Part shown: piece after piece, positions 43,587 to 52,542 of the stretch
Numbering within the stretch: position 1 is the first letter of the stretch
How the letters are laid out: each line of letters starts with the position of its first letter
Source of the DNA: Bryobacterales bacterium
GTDB taxonomy: Bacteria > Acidobacteriota > Terriglobia > Bryobacterales > Bryobacteraceae
DNA: 64,000 nucleotides
Reading direction: 5' to 3'
NCBI GenBank assembly: GCA_003142185.1
Contig: PLOR01000042.1
Span: 52,846 to 116,845 of the forward strand
Translations under genes and position numbers: made by a program
The notes under the pieces: model-generated
Databases searched by the model: none
What the model saw: only the letters and a program-made list of their open reading frames with translations
What the model was told of the DNA's origin: nothing

Positions 43587-45062
43587 ATGCGCACTATGCT
43601 ACGAACGTCGGCGCTGTTGGGCGCGGCGCTTCTCGGGCTGACCGCGGCGGAGCCGATCCGGCTCCATCCGAAGAATCCGCACTACTTTCTGTTCCGCGGC
43701 AGGGCGGTCGCGCTGGTCTCGAGCGGCGAACACTACGGCAGCGTGATCAATGGCGCGATCGACTACAAGCGTTACCTGGCGGCGCTCGCGTCGGATGGCT
43801 TAAACTATACGCGAATTTTCGGCGGCACGTATGTCGAGGTGCCGGCGCACTCGTTCGGGATTCATCGCAACAACCTGGCGCCTGGCCCGGGGCGGTTCAT
43901 CGCGCCGTGGGCGCGTAGCGAGACGCCCGGATACGCAGGAGGCGGAAACAAGTTCGACCTCGACCGTTGGAATCCGGAGTATTTCGAGCGGTTCCACGCG
44001 TTTCTCGCCGAAGCGTCGCGGCTCGGCATCGTGGTGGAGGTGACGCTGTTCAGTTCGCACTACATGGAAGCGCACTGGAGGCTGAGCCCGTTCAACCCCG
44101 CCAACAACGTGAACGGAACCAGCGGCATCGACTGGAAGAGACTCCACACGCTGGACAACGGCAACATTCTGGCGCACCAAGAGCGGTACACGCGCAAACT
44201 GGTTCGCGATGCGAATGGGTTCGACAATGTGATTTTCGAAATCCAGAACGAACCGTGGTCGGACCGAACGGTGCTGGCTGACGTGGTGAACCCGTACCTG
44301 CCGCTGCCGGATCGCGACCGGTATCCGAACTCAATCGACGTGGCCGACGAGGCATCGATGGCCTGGCAGGCGCGGGTGGCAGGATGGATTTCGAGCGAGG
44401 AGGCAACGCTACCCAACCGGCACCTGATCGCACAGAACTACAGCAACTTCGGCTTCCCGGTGCGCGCGGTGGCGCCGGGTGTGAGCGTCATCAACTTCCA
44501 CTACGCCTACCCGGCCGCGGTGACCCTGAACTACGGGATGGGCGTGGCGCTTTCCTGCGACGAAACGGGCTTTCGCGGCAATGCGGACGCTTTCTACCGG
44601 CGGCAGGCGTGGAGTTTCCTGCTGGCGGGCGGAAGCGTCTTCGACAACCTGGATTACTCGTTCACGGCCGGACACGAAGATGGCAGCGACACCGAGGCGA
44701 ACGGTCCCGGCGGCGGCAGCCCCCAGTTGCGACGCCAGCTTCGCATCTTGAGCGAGTTTCTGCGCTCTCTGCCGCTGGTGGACATGGCGCCGGATACGAT
44801 CGCGGTCGAACACGCCGCCGGAGTTTACGCGCACGTTCTGTCGGTGCCTGAGCAGCAGTACGCGATGTACTTCGACGGCAGCGGGCCGATTGCGGTGACG
44901 CTCAGTCTGCCGGCAGGCGCGTACTCCGGCGATTGGATCAACACCGAGACAGGCAGCGTCGCGAGGGCGGAGAAATTCCATCACGGCGGCGGGCCGCTGA
45001 CACTACAAACGCCGGAATTTCAGGACGGCATCGCATTCCGCTTGAACCGGACGGGCCAGTGA
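43587..45062 (+). CDS. Secreted (beta/alpha)8 glycoside hydrolase
   Basis: The 491-residue protein has a signal peptide (TSALLGAALLGLTAA). The barrel shows clan GH-A features: NPHYFLFRGRAVALVSSGEHYG start, YTRIFGGTYVEV, the acid/base Glu in IFEIQNEPW (about residue 217) and a probable nucleophile Glu in LSCDETGFRG (about residue 330). The last 70 residues (YAMYFDGSGPIAVTLSLPAG, WINTETGS) resemble the small beta domain often attached to such enzymes. The substrate is unknown; plant or microbial polysaccharide is likely. TATAAT lies 12 bases before the ATG. Confidence 0.82.
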   Translation: MRTMLRTSALLGAALLGLTAAEPIRLHPKNPHYFLFRGRAVALVSSGEHYGSVINGAIDYKRYLAALASDGLNYTRIFGGTYVEVPAHSFGIHRNNLAPGPGRFIAPWARSETPGYAGGGNKFDLDRWNPEYFERFHAFLAEASRLGIVVEVTLFSSHYMEAHWRLSPFNPANNVNGTSGIDWKRLHTLDNGNILAHQERYTRKLVRDANGFDNVIFEIQNEPWSDRTVLADVVNPYLPLPDRDRYPNSIDVADEASMAWQARVAGWISSEEATLPNRHLIAQNYSNFGFPVRAVAPGVSVINFHYAYPAAVTLNYGMGVALSCDETGFRGNADAFYRRQAWSFLLAGGSVFDNLDYSFTAGHEDGSDTEANGPGGGSPQLRRQLRILSEFLRSLPLVDMAPDTIAVEHAAGVYAHVLSVPEQQYAMYFDGSGPIAVTLSLPAGAYSGDWINTETGSVARAEKFHHGGGPLTLQTPEFQDGIAFRLNRTGQ

Positions 45063-45118
45063 AATATTCAACCGCGCACAGCCCTAAGGGCTCGTCAAGA
45101 AATAAACCTACCATTCAG

Positions 45119-45236
45119 ACGTGGCGCACGCACTCGTGCGTGCCGTGTCGAGACTTTTCTCGACACCTCTTTTTCCAAGGGGAGCCGGGCGTCGGCATGA
45201 GTGCCGACGCGGCACGCACGAGTGCGTGCGCCACGT
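45119..45236. repeat. Family A palindromic element, copy 3 (simple form)
   Basis: This 118-bp element has perfect inverted ends (ACGTGGCGCACGCACTCG outward) and two internal hairpins, TGTCGAGA-CTTT-TCTCGACA and GTCGGCATGAGTGCCGAC. It lies between the convergent glycoside hydrolase and VWA genes. Confidence 0.9.
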
Positions 45237-45286
45237 CGTTCGCCATGATTTGGCATGGTTGTATTCTGAGGGGCCTTATGCGCCGC

Positions 45287-46225
45287 CTACATCTTGGGTG
45301 CGTAGTAACCGGCGCGCGCGCGGACTACCAGGTCCTTGCGGCCTTTCACGCGCAGGTTGACGGTGTGCCACTGGCCATCGGTGAGGAGCGGCTCGGGGCG
45401 GTACAGGATGTTGTACTGGTGGCGCAGCTCGTTGGCGATGTTTTCAAACGATTGCTCCATGTCCTCCACCTGGAAGGGGAAGAAGGCGCGCCCGCCGGTT
45501 TCCGAAGTGAAGTACTTCAGCACCTTGTCCCCCTCGGTGTCGGAGCGGGAGCTGTTGGTGGAGATGGCGTAAATCACCACGTCGGCCTTCTGCGCCATTT
45601 CGAGGGCCTGGTCGCGCGTGTAGTCGCTCTGGTTGTCATCGCCGTCGCTGACAATGACGATGGCGCGCCGGAACTTGGTGCGCGGCTGATCGAGCGCCAG
45701 CTTGTCGCGGCAGGCGTAGAAAATGGCGTCATAGAGCGCTGTGCCGCCGCCGGGCCGCAGACCGCGGATGCCGGCTTCGAGCAGGTGCGGATCGTCGATC
45801 AGGTCCGTCACCAACTCCGCCCGCGTATCGAACCGGACCAGGATAGCCTTGTCCAGGTGCGCCCGCATGACCGTCCGCAGGAACTCGGCGGCCGCGTCCT
45901 GCTCGAAGCGGAAGCGGTCGCGGACGCTGTTGCTGGTATCGATGAGGATGCCGAGCCGCAATGGCAGGTCGCTTTCCGCGGTGAATTCCGCAATGGTCTG
46001 CGGCTTCTTGCCTTCGACGACTTCGAAGTCCTCTTTCGCCAGATCGGTCACGAACCGCCCCTTCTTGTCGGTTACCGTGAACAGCATGTTCACGCGCGTG
46101 ACGTCCACCGAAATGCGCGCCGGCTCATCGGCCTGCTCGACGGGCGGCGAAGCCGTCTTCTGCTGGCCGGACGAAAGCGCGGCGCCGAGCGCGCCCAAAG
46201 CCGCTAACAAGAACCAACGCTTCAT
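45287..46225 (-). CDS. Exported VWFA-related protein (TIGR03436 type)
   Basis: The 312-residue protein has a signal peptide (FLLAALGALGAALSSGQ) and an N-terminal beta module (VNMLFTVTDKKGRFVTDLAKEDFEV). The von Willebrand A domain follows, with a MIDAS-type site LGILIDTSNSV (about residue 92), GGGTALYDAI and IVIVSDGDDNQS. The arrangement is that of the acidobacterial VWFA-related family. The proteins are probably periplasmic or secreted metal-dependent adhesion or assembly factors; the partner is unknown. Confidence 0.9.
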   Translation of the reverse strand: MKRWFLLAALGALGAALSSGQQKTASPPVEQADEPARISVDVTRVNMLFTVTDKKGRFVTDLAKEDFEVVEGKKPQTIAEFTAESDLPLRLGILIDTSNSVRDRFRFEQDAAAEFLRTVMRAHLDKAILVRFDTRAELVTDLIDDPHLLEAGIRGLRPGGGTALYDAIFYACRDKLALDQPRTKFRRAIVIVSDGDDNQSDYTRDQALEMAQKADVVIYAISTNSSRSDTEGDKVLKYFTSETGGRAFFPFQVEDMEQSFENIANELRHQYNILYRPEPLLTDGQWHTVNLRVKGRKDLVVRARAGYYAPKM

Positions 46226-46310
46226 GACGCCTCAATTATAGCGTGGGGCCACCCTGCCGCCCGCGCCCTACGCCTTGACATTCGGGGCGCTCCCCGGCTT
46301 ACTGGATGAT

Positions 46311-46616
46311 ATGCCTCTGGTGAAAGCGGGCCGCGTCGCGGATCTGCCGCCCGGCGAAGTGATGGAAGTCTTGGTGGGAGAGCAGCCATACGCCGTCTGC
46401 AACTTCGAAGGCGTCATCTACGCTCTCGACGGCGTCTGCATTCACCATGGCGGTCCGCTCGGGCAAGGGCGGCTCGACGGCGCGCATCTGGCCTGCCCGT
46501 ATCATCTCTGGGAATTCGATTGCCGCACCGGCGAGTACGATCGCGATCCCTCGCGCCGCGTCGCAACCTATCCGGTGCGGATTGAGGACGGGCAGATCTT
46601 GATCGAGGTGCCCTAG
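46311..46616 (+). CDS. Rieske 2Fe-2S ferredoxin
   Basis: The 101-residue protein is a stand-alone Rieske ferredoxin. The cluster ligands are in CIHHGGPLGQG (CxH) and CPYHLWEFD (CxxH). It has the size of electron carriers of the BphF/NirD type. An ATG at 46275 is possible but 46311 gives the usual start. The mutM start codon follows the stop directly, with no gap, so the two are co-transcribed. No partner oxygenase is nearby. Confidence 0.9.
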   Translation: MPLVKAGRVADLPPGEVMEVLVGEQPYAVCNFEGVIYALDGVCIHHGGPLGQGRLDGAHLACPYHLWEFDCRTGEYDRDPSRRVATYPVRIEDGQILIEVP

Positions 46617-47411
46617 GTGCCGGAACTGCCCGAGGTCGAAACCGTCGTTCGGTCGATCTTGCCGCTGGTGGGCCGGCGGATCGTGAGCGCCGAATTCCGC
46701 GCGGCGCGGATTCTGCGAGGCGGCGACCCGGAGCGCATGGCGGCGCGCCTCGCCGGCCGCCGCATCGCGGCCATCCGGCGCTATGGCAAGTTCATTCTGG
46801 TGTCCCTTTCCGGCGGCGGTTACCTGCTGCTGCACCTCGGCATGACGGGCCGCCTGCTGCTCGGCGGCGCGGCGGGCAAACACACCCACGCCATCTTCAC
46901 GCTGGACCGCGGCGTGCTCCAGTTTGACGACAGCCGCCAGTTCGGCGCCATTGAGGTGCACGAGGATTTCCCCGCTCGCGTGGCCCGCCTCGGCCCGGAG
47001 CCGCTCGAGATCGCCGCTCTGGACTTCGCCCGCGATCTTCGCCGCCGCCGAACCCGCGTCAAGGCGCTGCTGCTGGACCAGACTTTCGTCCGCGGCGTGG
47101 GGAACATCTACGCCGATGAAGCGCTCTTCCGCGCCGGGATTCACCCCATGGCGATTACCGCCAGACTGCGCCAGGATCGCGTCATGCGTCTGCACCAAGC
47201 TCTCGGCGAGGTGCTCACCGAAGCCATTGCCGCCGGCGGCTCCTCGATCTCCGATTACGTGGATGCCGAGGGGCGCCAAGGATTTTTCCAGGTCAGCCAC
47301 CGCGTGTATCAGCGCACCGGCGAGCCCTGCGTAAATTGCGGCACTGCCATCCGGCGGGTGCTGGTCGCCCAGCGATCCTCGCACTTTTGCCCGCGGTGTC
47401 AAAAACGGTGA
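46617..47411 (+). CDS. mutM: Formamidopyrimidine-DNA glycosylase
   Basis: MutM removes oxidised purines such as 8-oxoguanine and nicks the strand. The start is GTG and the catalytic Pro1-Glu2 follow (PELPEVETV). Other marks are LGMTGRLLL, the helix-two-turn-helix VRGVGNIYADEALF and the zinc finger CVNCGT...FCPRCQ (residues about 240-262). The 264-residue length is typical. It starts at the base after the Rieske stop, suggesting coupled translation and a joint oxidative-stress role (inference). Confidence 0.95.
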   Translation: MPELPEVETVVRSILPLVGRRIVSAEFRAARILRGGDPERMAARLAGRRIAAIRRYGKFILVSLSGGGYLLLHLGMTGRLLLGGAAGKHTHAIFTLDRGVLQFDDSRQFGAIEVHEDFPARVARLGPEPLEIAALDFARDLRRRRTRVKALLLDQTFVRGVGNIYADEALFRAGIHPMAITARLRQDRVMRLHQALGEVLTEAIAAGGSSISDYVDAEGRQGFFQVSHRVYQRTGEPCVNCGTAIRRVLVAQRSSHFCPRCQKR

Positions 47412-47585
47412 TCCCCAACCCACTCGCCACCGCATCCTTGTAACCCATTGCCGGGGTGTCGCGTCGTTAGTGATGCATACGATTCGCCATCTTGCGTATG
47501 ATTAAGGATTGACGATTTTCCCGCGGCTTTCCGCCCTCTATCAAGGGCGTGCGCGGATTCTGCGAAGTTGAAGGAGATTTCACAC

Positions 47586-48263
47586 GTGAAACGCATCTTC
47601 CATTACCTGCCGCTGTTCCTGTTGCCGGCGTTTTCCATCCCGCTTGCCCACGCCCAGTATGGGTTCGATGTCGGAGTTGGCTTCGGCACTATGCAGGACA
47701 AAGCGTCCGGGAACGGCCTCGATTACAACAACAATCTTGCCTCGTGCACAGTCGGTTCGGCAGACCCCAGCTGCGTGGCCACCAGCAGCCTCAGCGGGTT
47801 CAGCATGGGCGTGAGCGGCAATGTCATGGCCTGGAAACATTTCGGAATCGGCGGCGAAGTCAATTTTCAGCCTGGCAAGCAGAATTACCTCGAGCTCCCA
47901 TCGAGTGTCGGAGTCAACTTCCAGTCGCGCATGATCCTGTATGACTTCGATGGAATTTACCAGCCGGTGCGGACCAAGAAGGTTGCCTTTCAAGTGATCG
48001 GCGGCGTCGGCGGAGCCAGTCTCCGTTATTACGAAACCGGCGCCACCGGCAGCGCCATCGGTCCCTCGAATGTTACCCAGTACTTTGGCAGCAACAATCA
48101 CTTTCAAGTGCATGGCGGCGTGGCGGTTCAGTTCTACCTGACCGATCATGTTTTCCTGCGCCCCCAGTTCGACATCCACTACGTTCCCAACCTGACGCAA
48201 TTCGGCAGCAACCTGGTGACGTCGGAGACCCTCTGGCTGGGTTACACCTTCGGTTCGCAGTAA
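47586..48263 (+). CDS. Outer-membrane beta-barrel protein (OmpA-like barrel)
   Basis: The 225-residue protein starts at GTG with AAGGAG at 47571-47576, nine bases upstream. A signal peptide (YLPLFLLPAFSIPLAHA) precedes a small barrel: YGFDVGVGFG, FSMGVSGNVMAWKHFGIGGEVNF, YDFDGIYQPV, VHGGVAVQFYLTDHVFLRPQFD and a terminal strand (ETLWLGYTFGSQ). It is probably an eight-stranded barrel of unknown role. A Cys pair in the first loop may form a disulfide. Confidence 0.82.
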   Translation: MKRIFHYLPLFLLPAFSIPLAHAQYGFDVGVGFGTMQDKASGNGLDYNNNLASCTVGSADPSCVATSSLSGFSMGVSGNVMAWKHFGIGGEVNFQPGKQNYLELPSSVGVNFQSRMILYDFDGIYQPVRTKKVAFQVIGGVGGASLRYYETGATGSAIGPSNVTQYFGSNNHFQVHGGVAVQFYLTDHVFLRPQFDIHYVPNLTQFGSNLVTSETLWLGYTFGSQ

Positions 48264-48270
48264 GTAAGCT

Positions 48271-48338
48271 AGCGCCCGGCGGTCTTGCCGCCGGTCTTTG
48301 TGCGTGAGTGGCGGCCGGCGGCCAAGACCGCCGGCGCT
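48271..48338. repeat. Family B hairpin, copy at 48271
   Basis: Arms 48271-48294 and 48315-48338 are near-perfect inverted copies (AGCGCCCGGCGGTCTTG type). It separates two convergent genes. On the minus strand its GGTAGCGCC end supplies the TAG stop of the zinc-ribbon gene. Confidence 0.85.
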
Positions 48339-49095
48339 ACCGGTCCTGCACCGCCGGGGCCGGCTCTCCCGTGAGGTCCTCGACCGCAACCGGGGGATTG
48401 TAGTACAGCAGCCGCTGGCAGCTTTCGCAGGACAGGATCTGGTCGTCTTTCTTGAGGTCCTGGAAGTATTGCAGCCGCAGCGCCATTTGGCACACGTTGC
48501 AGCGGCCCTCCACCACTTCGGCCAGGGCGATTCCCCTGCGCGCCTTGCGTGCCCGCTCGTATCGTTGCACCGTGGTGGCGGACATTTGCGAAACGATCGC
48601 GGCGCGTTCCTGCTGCAGTTCGGCTGCGGCTTTCCGGTCCGCCGCCGTCCGTTCGCGCGCGCGCTCCTTTTCCGTCTCCACCTGCACCTTCTCGGTCCGC
48701 AGTGCGGCCTCGGCCGCCTTCACGTTCTTGTCCAGCGGCTCGGATTCGCCCATCAAATCCAGAATGCGGTCCTCCAGCTTGCGAATCTCCGCCTGACAGA
48801 AATCGATCTCGCTCTGAAAGGCGCGGTACTGCTCGTTGGTCTTGGCCTCGACCATCTGCCCTTTGAGCTTCGAAATCTTCTGTTCCCACACCTGGATATC
48901 GCCCTCGCTCTGCTTGCGTTCCTTCTGGTTGGCCACCAGAGCGGCGCGGTCGGCTTCGAGCTTGCGCTCGTGCGATATCAGTTTCTTTTCGATGGCGGAA
49001 ATGTGGACGGGTAAAGCCGCGATCTCGCGCTGCAAGCCTACCAGGTGGGTGTCAATCTCTTGCAGGCGGATCGCCAGCTTCAGGTCTGCGAGCAT
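48337..49095 (-). CDS. Coiled-coil protein with C4 zinc ribbon
   Basis: The 252-residue protein has a long antiparallel coiled coil (residues about 5-190; KLISHERKLEADRAALVANQ, EKERARERTAADRKAAAEL) and a C-terminal zinc ribbon with CNVCQMALR and CESCQRLLYY. This is the architecture of the zf-RING_7 family, which includes Helicobacter HP0958. Function in Acidobacteria is unknown; RNA or protein chaperoning is a guess from HP0958. It overlaps the murJ 3' end by 44 bases in another frame. The stop codon lies in a family B repeat. Confidence 0.82.
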   Translation of the reverse strand: MLADLKLAIRLQEIDTHLVGLQREIAALPVHISAIEKKLISHERKLEADRAALVANQKERKQSEGDIQVWEQKISKLKGQMVEAKTNEQYRAFQSEIDFCQAEIRKLEDRILDLMGESEPLDKNVKAAEAALRTEKVQVETEKERARERTAADRKAAAELQQERAAIVSQMSATTVQRYERARKARRGIALAEVVEGRCNVCQMALRLQYFQDLKKDDQILSCESCQRLLYYNPPVAVEDLTGEPAPAVQDR

Positions 49096-50713
49096 GGCTA
49101 ATCGCAGTGTAACATGCGGCTTCGAGCGTCCGAAGTTCCGGAATGCGGAGCACCCGCGCCAACACATAGAAGACGCCGACGCCGAGCGGAATCGAAACGC
49201 CCAAATCCGCCAAGTGCGGCAGGCGACGGCCGTGCACTGCGGCGTGAATCGCCACGCTCGAGATACGGCACGCCGCGCCCATCGCTACCGCCGCCAGCGT
49301 GGTCTTGGCCGCGCTCACCGCCAGGCGGCGGCCTTCGATCCCTTCGATGCGCCGGCGCAACGCGGCGGCCAGCGCGGCCGCGCCCGCCAACGCGACCAGC
49401 GACGTGGCCAGCGCCAGCCCCGCCTGCCCCATCCGCATCCCTCGCGCCAGGCCGACTGCCAACGGCAGATTCAAGCCGATCGAGGCCAGGCTCACCGCCA
49501 TCGGCGTCCACGCATCGTCCAACGCGTAAAAGGCCGGCGCCAGCAACTTGATCGCCGCGTAGCCCGCCAGGCCCGCGCTGTAGCACGCCAGCGCCACCGC
49601 CGTCTGATGCGTGTCATACGCTCCGAAACGGCCCCCCTGGTACACCGCGCCGATCATGCTTTCGCCCAGCACTGCCAACCCCACCGAAGACGGGATAGTG
49701 AGCAGCAGCGCCATCCGCAGCGAACCCGATAGGGTGGCGCGAAACTCGTCCACGCGCCCGAGCGCCGCGCTGCGCGAAATGGCCGGCAGCGTGGCGCTGG
49801 CCAAGGCCGCTCCGAACAGTCCCAACGGAAACTGCAGGAATCGGAACGCGTATCCCAGCCAGCTCACCGGGCCATTCAGCGGATGCCCGGCCGCATCGGT
49901 GAGACCCGAGGCGAGATTGGCGTTCACCATCACGTTGATCTGCACCGCCGCATTGCCGATCAGCGCCGGCAGCATCAGCCGTGCAATCCGCCGCAGCCCC
50001 GGATGCCCAAAATCGAGGCGTGGCCGGAACGAAATGCCGGCGCGGCGCAGGCTCGGCATCTGCCAACCCAGTTGCAACGCGCCGCCGATCACCACGCCAG
50101 CCGCCATCGACACGATCATCCCCTGCGGCCAGCGCCTCCCGACCGTCAGCCCCAGCGCCAGCCCGCTCGCGACGGAGCCGATGTTGAAGAACGTGGAAGC
50201 CAGCGCCGGCACGCCGAACCGCCCGCGCGCGTTCAAAATCGCCATCGCTTCGGCCGCCAGCGCCACCAGCAGCAGGAAGGGAAACATGATGCGCGTCAGC
50301 AGCACGGTCAACTCGAACTTGCCCGGCACGCGCGCGAATCCCGGCGCCAGCAGCCGCACCAACTGCGGGCTGAAGACTAACCCGAGCACACAAACCGCGC
50401 CCGCCGCCAGCGTGAGGGCGGTCGCCACCACCTGCGCCAGTTCGGCCGCTTCGAGCGCGGTCCCGGTGGCGAGCGCTTCCGCGAAGGTGGGGACGAAGGC
50501 GGAGGCGAGTGCCCCTTCGGCGAACAGGTTTCGCGTCAGGTTGGGGATGCGAAAGCCGGTCAGGAACGCGTCATAGACGGCACCGGCGCCGAACAGCCGC
50601 GCCATCGCCGCTTCCCGCACCAGGCCGGTGACGCGGCTCAGCAGAACGGCCGCCGAGACCACGCCCGCCGAACGCAGCAGGCCGTGCTCGCCCGCGGCCT
50701 CGCCGCGTGTCAT
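49052..50713 (-). CDS. murJ: Lipid II flippase
   Basis: The 553-residue inner-membrane protein has about 14 helices and the MurJ/MviN opening (VVSAAVLLSRVTGLVREAAM, RLFGAGAVYDAFLTGFRIPN). It flips the peptidoglycan precursor lipid II to the periplasm. ASTFFNIGSVASGLALGL and LPAISRSAALG are typical inner regions. Its ATG overlaps the stop of the upstream PfkB gene by four bases (ATGA), and its own 3' end overlaps the zinc-ribbon gene, so three genes are tightly linked. Confidence 0.93.
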   Translation of the reverse strand: MTRGEAAGEHGLLRSAGVVSAAVLLSRVTGLVREAAMARLFGAGAVYDAFLTGFRIPNLTRNLFAEGALASAFVPTFAEALATGTALEAAELAQVVATALTLAAGAVCVLGLVFSPQLVRLLAPGFARVPGKFELTVLLTRIMFPFLLLVALAAEAMAILNARGRFGVPALASTFFNIGSVASGLALGLTVGRRWPQGMIVSMAAGVVIGGALQLGWQMPSLRRAGISFRPRLDFGHPGLRRIARLMLPALIGNAAVQINVMVNANLASGLTDAAGHPLNGPVSWLGYAFRFLQFPLGLFGAALASATLPAISRSAALGRVDEFRATLSGSLRMALLLTIPSSVGLAVLGESMIGAVYQGGRFGAYDTHQTAVALACYSAGLAGYAAIKLLAPAFYALDDAWTPMAVSLASIGLNLPLAVGLARGMRMGQAGLALATSLVALAGAAALAAALRRRIEGIEGRRLAVSAAKTTLAAVAMGAACRISSVAIHAAVHGRRLPHLADLGVSIPLGVGVFYVLARVLRIPELRTLEAACYTAISHARRPEAGDPPARD

Positions 50714-51639
50714 TCCACGCGCCGGACTTCGACCTGGCGGTAGATTTCCTCGGTTTGGGCGAGCGAGGCGAAATTCATTCCCGGCAGCCGCGCCGACGCC
50801 GTGCCAGCCGCCACGCCCCAGCGCAGCGCTTCCGCCGGGTTTTGCCCGCGGCTCATCGACCAGGCGAAGACCGCCGTAAGCGCGTCGCCCGCGCCGATCG
50901 GGCTCACCGCGTCGACCCGCGGCGGCAGAGCTTCCACCAGTCCATGCTCAAATGCGCCCACCGCCCCGCGGCTGCCCAATGAGAGCACCACCGATTCCGG
51001 CCCCATCGCGCGGAGCTGGCCCGCCGCCTCGAGCGAATGCGCGCGCGTCAAAATCGTGCGCCCCAGCAGCCGCTCCGCTTCCTGCTGGTTCGGCGTCGCC
51101 ACCGTAGGCCGCGCTTCAATGCCTTCCCGCAGCGAATCTCCACCCGCGTGCAACAGCGTACAAACGTGCTTGTGCCGCGCCAGCGCGATCATCTTCGCAT
51201 AAAAGGATGAGGGCACGCCCGGCGGCGTGCTGCCGCACAGCATCAGCCAGTCCGCCATATCGAGCGCCTGCTGCACCGCGCGTTCCACTTTCGCCACTTC
51301 CGCCCCCGTCAGCGCCGGCCCCACTTCGTTCAGGTTCACGGTCAGGCCCTGCTTGTCCGTGATGGTGAGGTTGGTGCGAATGGCGTTCTTCACCGGCACC
51401 AGCACGGTGGGGTAGCCGCAGTCCTTGAGCAGCGCTTCGAGGCGCTTGCCCGTTGCGCCACCCGAAATCAGCACCGCCTGCGTCTCGCCGCCAAACGAGT
51501 GGATCACGCTCGACGCGTTGAGTCCACGCCCTCCAGCCGATTGCCGGATCGAATTGATGTAGGCGCGGTCTTCGAACGCCAGCCGGTCGACGCTGAGGAT
51601 TCGATCGATGGCCGGATTGATAGTGAGAGTGACGATCAA
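50710..51639 (-). CDS. PfkB-family kinase, 1-phosphofructokinase-like
   Basis: The 309-residue kinase has the hexose-kinase pattern of the FruK/LacC group: TLTINPAIDRIL, SAGGRGLNASSVIHSFGG and the catalytic loop PIGAGDALTAVFAW. It phosphorylates a sugar phosphate; fructose-1-phosphate or tagatose-6-phosphate are candidates, but no PTS genes are nearby. The start is TTG, five bases after a TACAAT hexamer, without a Shine-Dalgarno sequence. It heads a run with murJ and the zinc-ribbon gene. Confidence 0.87.
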   Translation of the reverse strand: MIVTLTINPAIDRILSVDRLAFEDRAYINSIRQSAGGRGLNASSVIHSFGGETQAVLISGGATGKRLEALLKDCGYPTVLVPVKNAIRTNLTITDKQGLTVNLNEVGPALTGAEVAKVERAVQQALDMADWLMLCGSTPPGVPSSFYAKMIALARHKHVCTLLHAGGDSLREGIEARPTVATPNQQEAERLLGRTILTRAHSLEAAGQLRAMGPESVVLSLGSRGAVGAFEHGLVEALPPRVDAVSPIGAGDALTAVFAWSMSRGQNPAEALRWGVAAGTASARLPGMNFASLAQTEEIYRQVEVRRVE

Positions 51640-51734
51640 AAACTATTGTACCGTTGCCGGCCCGTGACGCCGGGGGCGGAGAGTGCCCTGCACCGCGTGC
51701 GCCTCCCAGAGTCCGACCCGCTGAGCTTTCCGGG

Positions 51735-52226
51735 CTACCGGGTCGGGCGTCGATGCTTAGGACCTCGGGAATCAAAGGCGCGCTCGAGATGCGGAGCGCA
51801 TTGCTGGCCGCCAGATGGCGCACTCCCGGCCAATATGTGCCCGATTGTTTCCTCAACTGCGCGTAAGCTGAGCCTCTCGGACAGCAATGACGTCACAAGC
51901 TGGTTCAGGCTGACGCCCTCCGATTTTGCCGTCTTGGCGAGATGACGATGCAAGCTTCGCGGTACACGCTGTACCCATTTTCCGCTCGGGAGAGGCGCCT
52001 CCTTTTCCGGCTCAGGTACAGGATCTCCCGCCTCGATCGAGTCCTCCAGCCACAAGCGCTGCGCCTCCTGGAGGTTCTTTAGCGCCTCTGCTTCGTTTTC
52101 ACCATGCGCGGAACACCCAGGCAATTCAACAATTCTTGCCACGATGTCGCCGTCCTCATCTGGACGCAGTAATTTCGGGTACGGCAACGCCATGTAATAC
52201 GCAAGGTCGTGTTTTTCAGTCTTCAT
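51735..52226 (-). CDS. HicB-like antitoxin
   Basis: The 163-residue protein has the HicB-like N-domain (YYMALPYPKLLRPDEDG, ARIVELPGCSAHGENEAEAL) and a C-terminal ribbon-helix-helix (RVPRSLHRHLAKTAKSEGVS, LNQLVTSLLSERL). It would neutralise the partner toxin and repress the operon. Its ATG overlaps the 3' end of the upstream toxin-like gene by 11 bases. As that gene is frameshifted, HicB may persist as an orphan. Confidence 0.85.
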   Translation of the reverse strand: MKTEKHDLAYYMALPYPKLLRPDEDGDIVARIVELPGCSAHGENEAEALKNLQEAQRLWLEDSIEAGDPVPEPEKEAPLPSGKWVQRVPRSLHRHLAKTAKSEGVSLNQLVTSLLSERLSLRAVEETIGHILAGSAPSGGQQCAPHLERAFDSRGPKHRRPTR

Positions 52227-52489
52227 ACAACCCCAATTCGATCATCGCGTTTGCGAAGTCATCGACTGAGTACGCCTTCACTTGTTTGTCTCCGCGACTG
52301 TGACAATTCACCATGAAATCGAGTCGACCCCACGCCGAATAGTCTGCCGTGAGTTGCAACACGTTCGCTGGTGCGACAGCCAAGTTCGTCTAGACGACTC
52401 ACAACCCACCTGATTTCCGCAAGCGCAACATTTTCCCTACGCTCGGCCAACTCGCGGATGCGTTCCTTGATCTTCTCGATGGCTGCCAT
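52216..52489 (-). pseudogene. HicA-like toxin gene with a +1 frameshift
   Basis: The N-terminal part (MAAIEKIKERIRELAERREN, then LAEIRWVVSRLDELG and THGRLFGVG) runs from 52489. After codon 58 the frame drifts to a premature stop at 52259. Shifting frame by one base at the AAA run 52316-52318 restores a normal ending: RFMVNCHSRGDKQVKAY, SVDDFANAMIELGLYED and a TGA at 52216-52218, overlapping the antitoxin start. The total length of 274 bases is 91 codons plus one base. This is a single-base insertion or a sequencing error. The intact protein would be a small toxin of the type paired with this HicB. Confidence 0.75.
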
Positions 52490-52542
52490 CTTTCACTCTT
52501 CTGTGGTCCATCGTCGGCGCTCTCCTTCGGCTGGCCTGTCTT

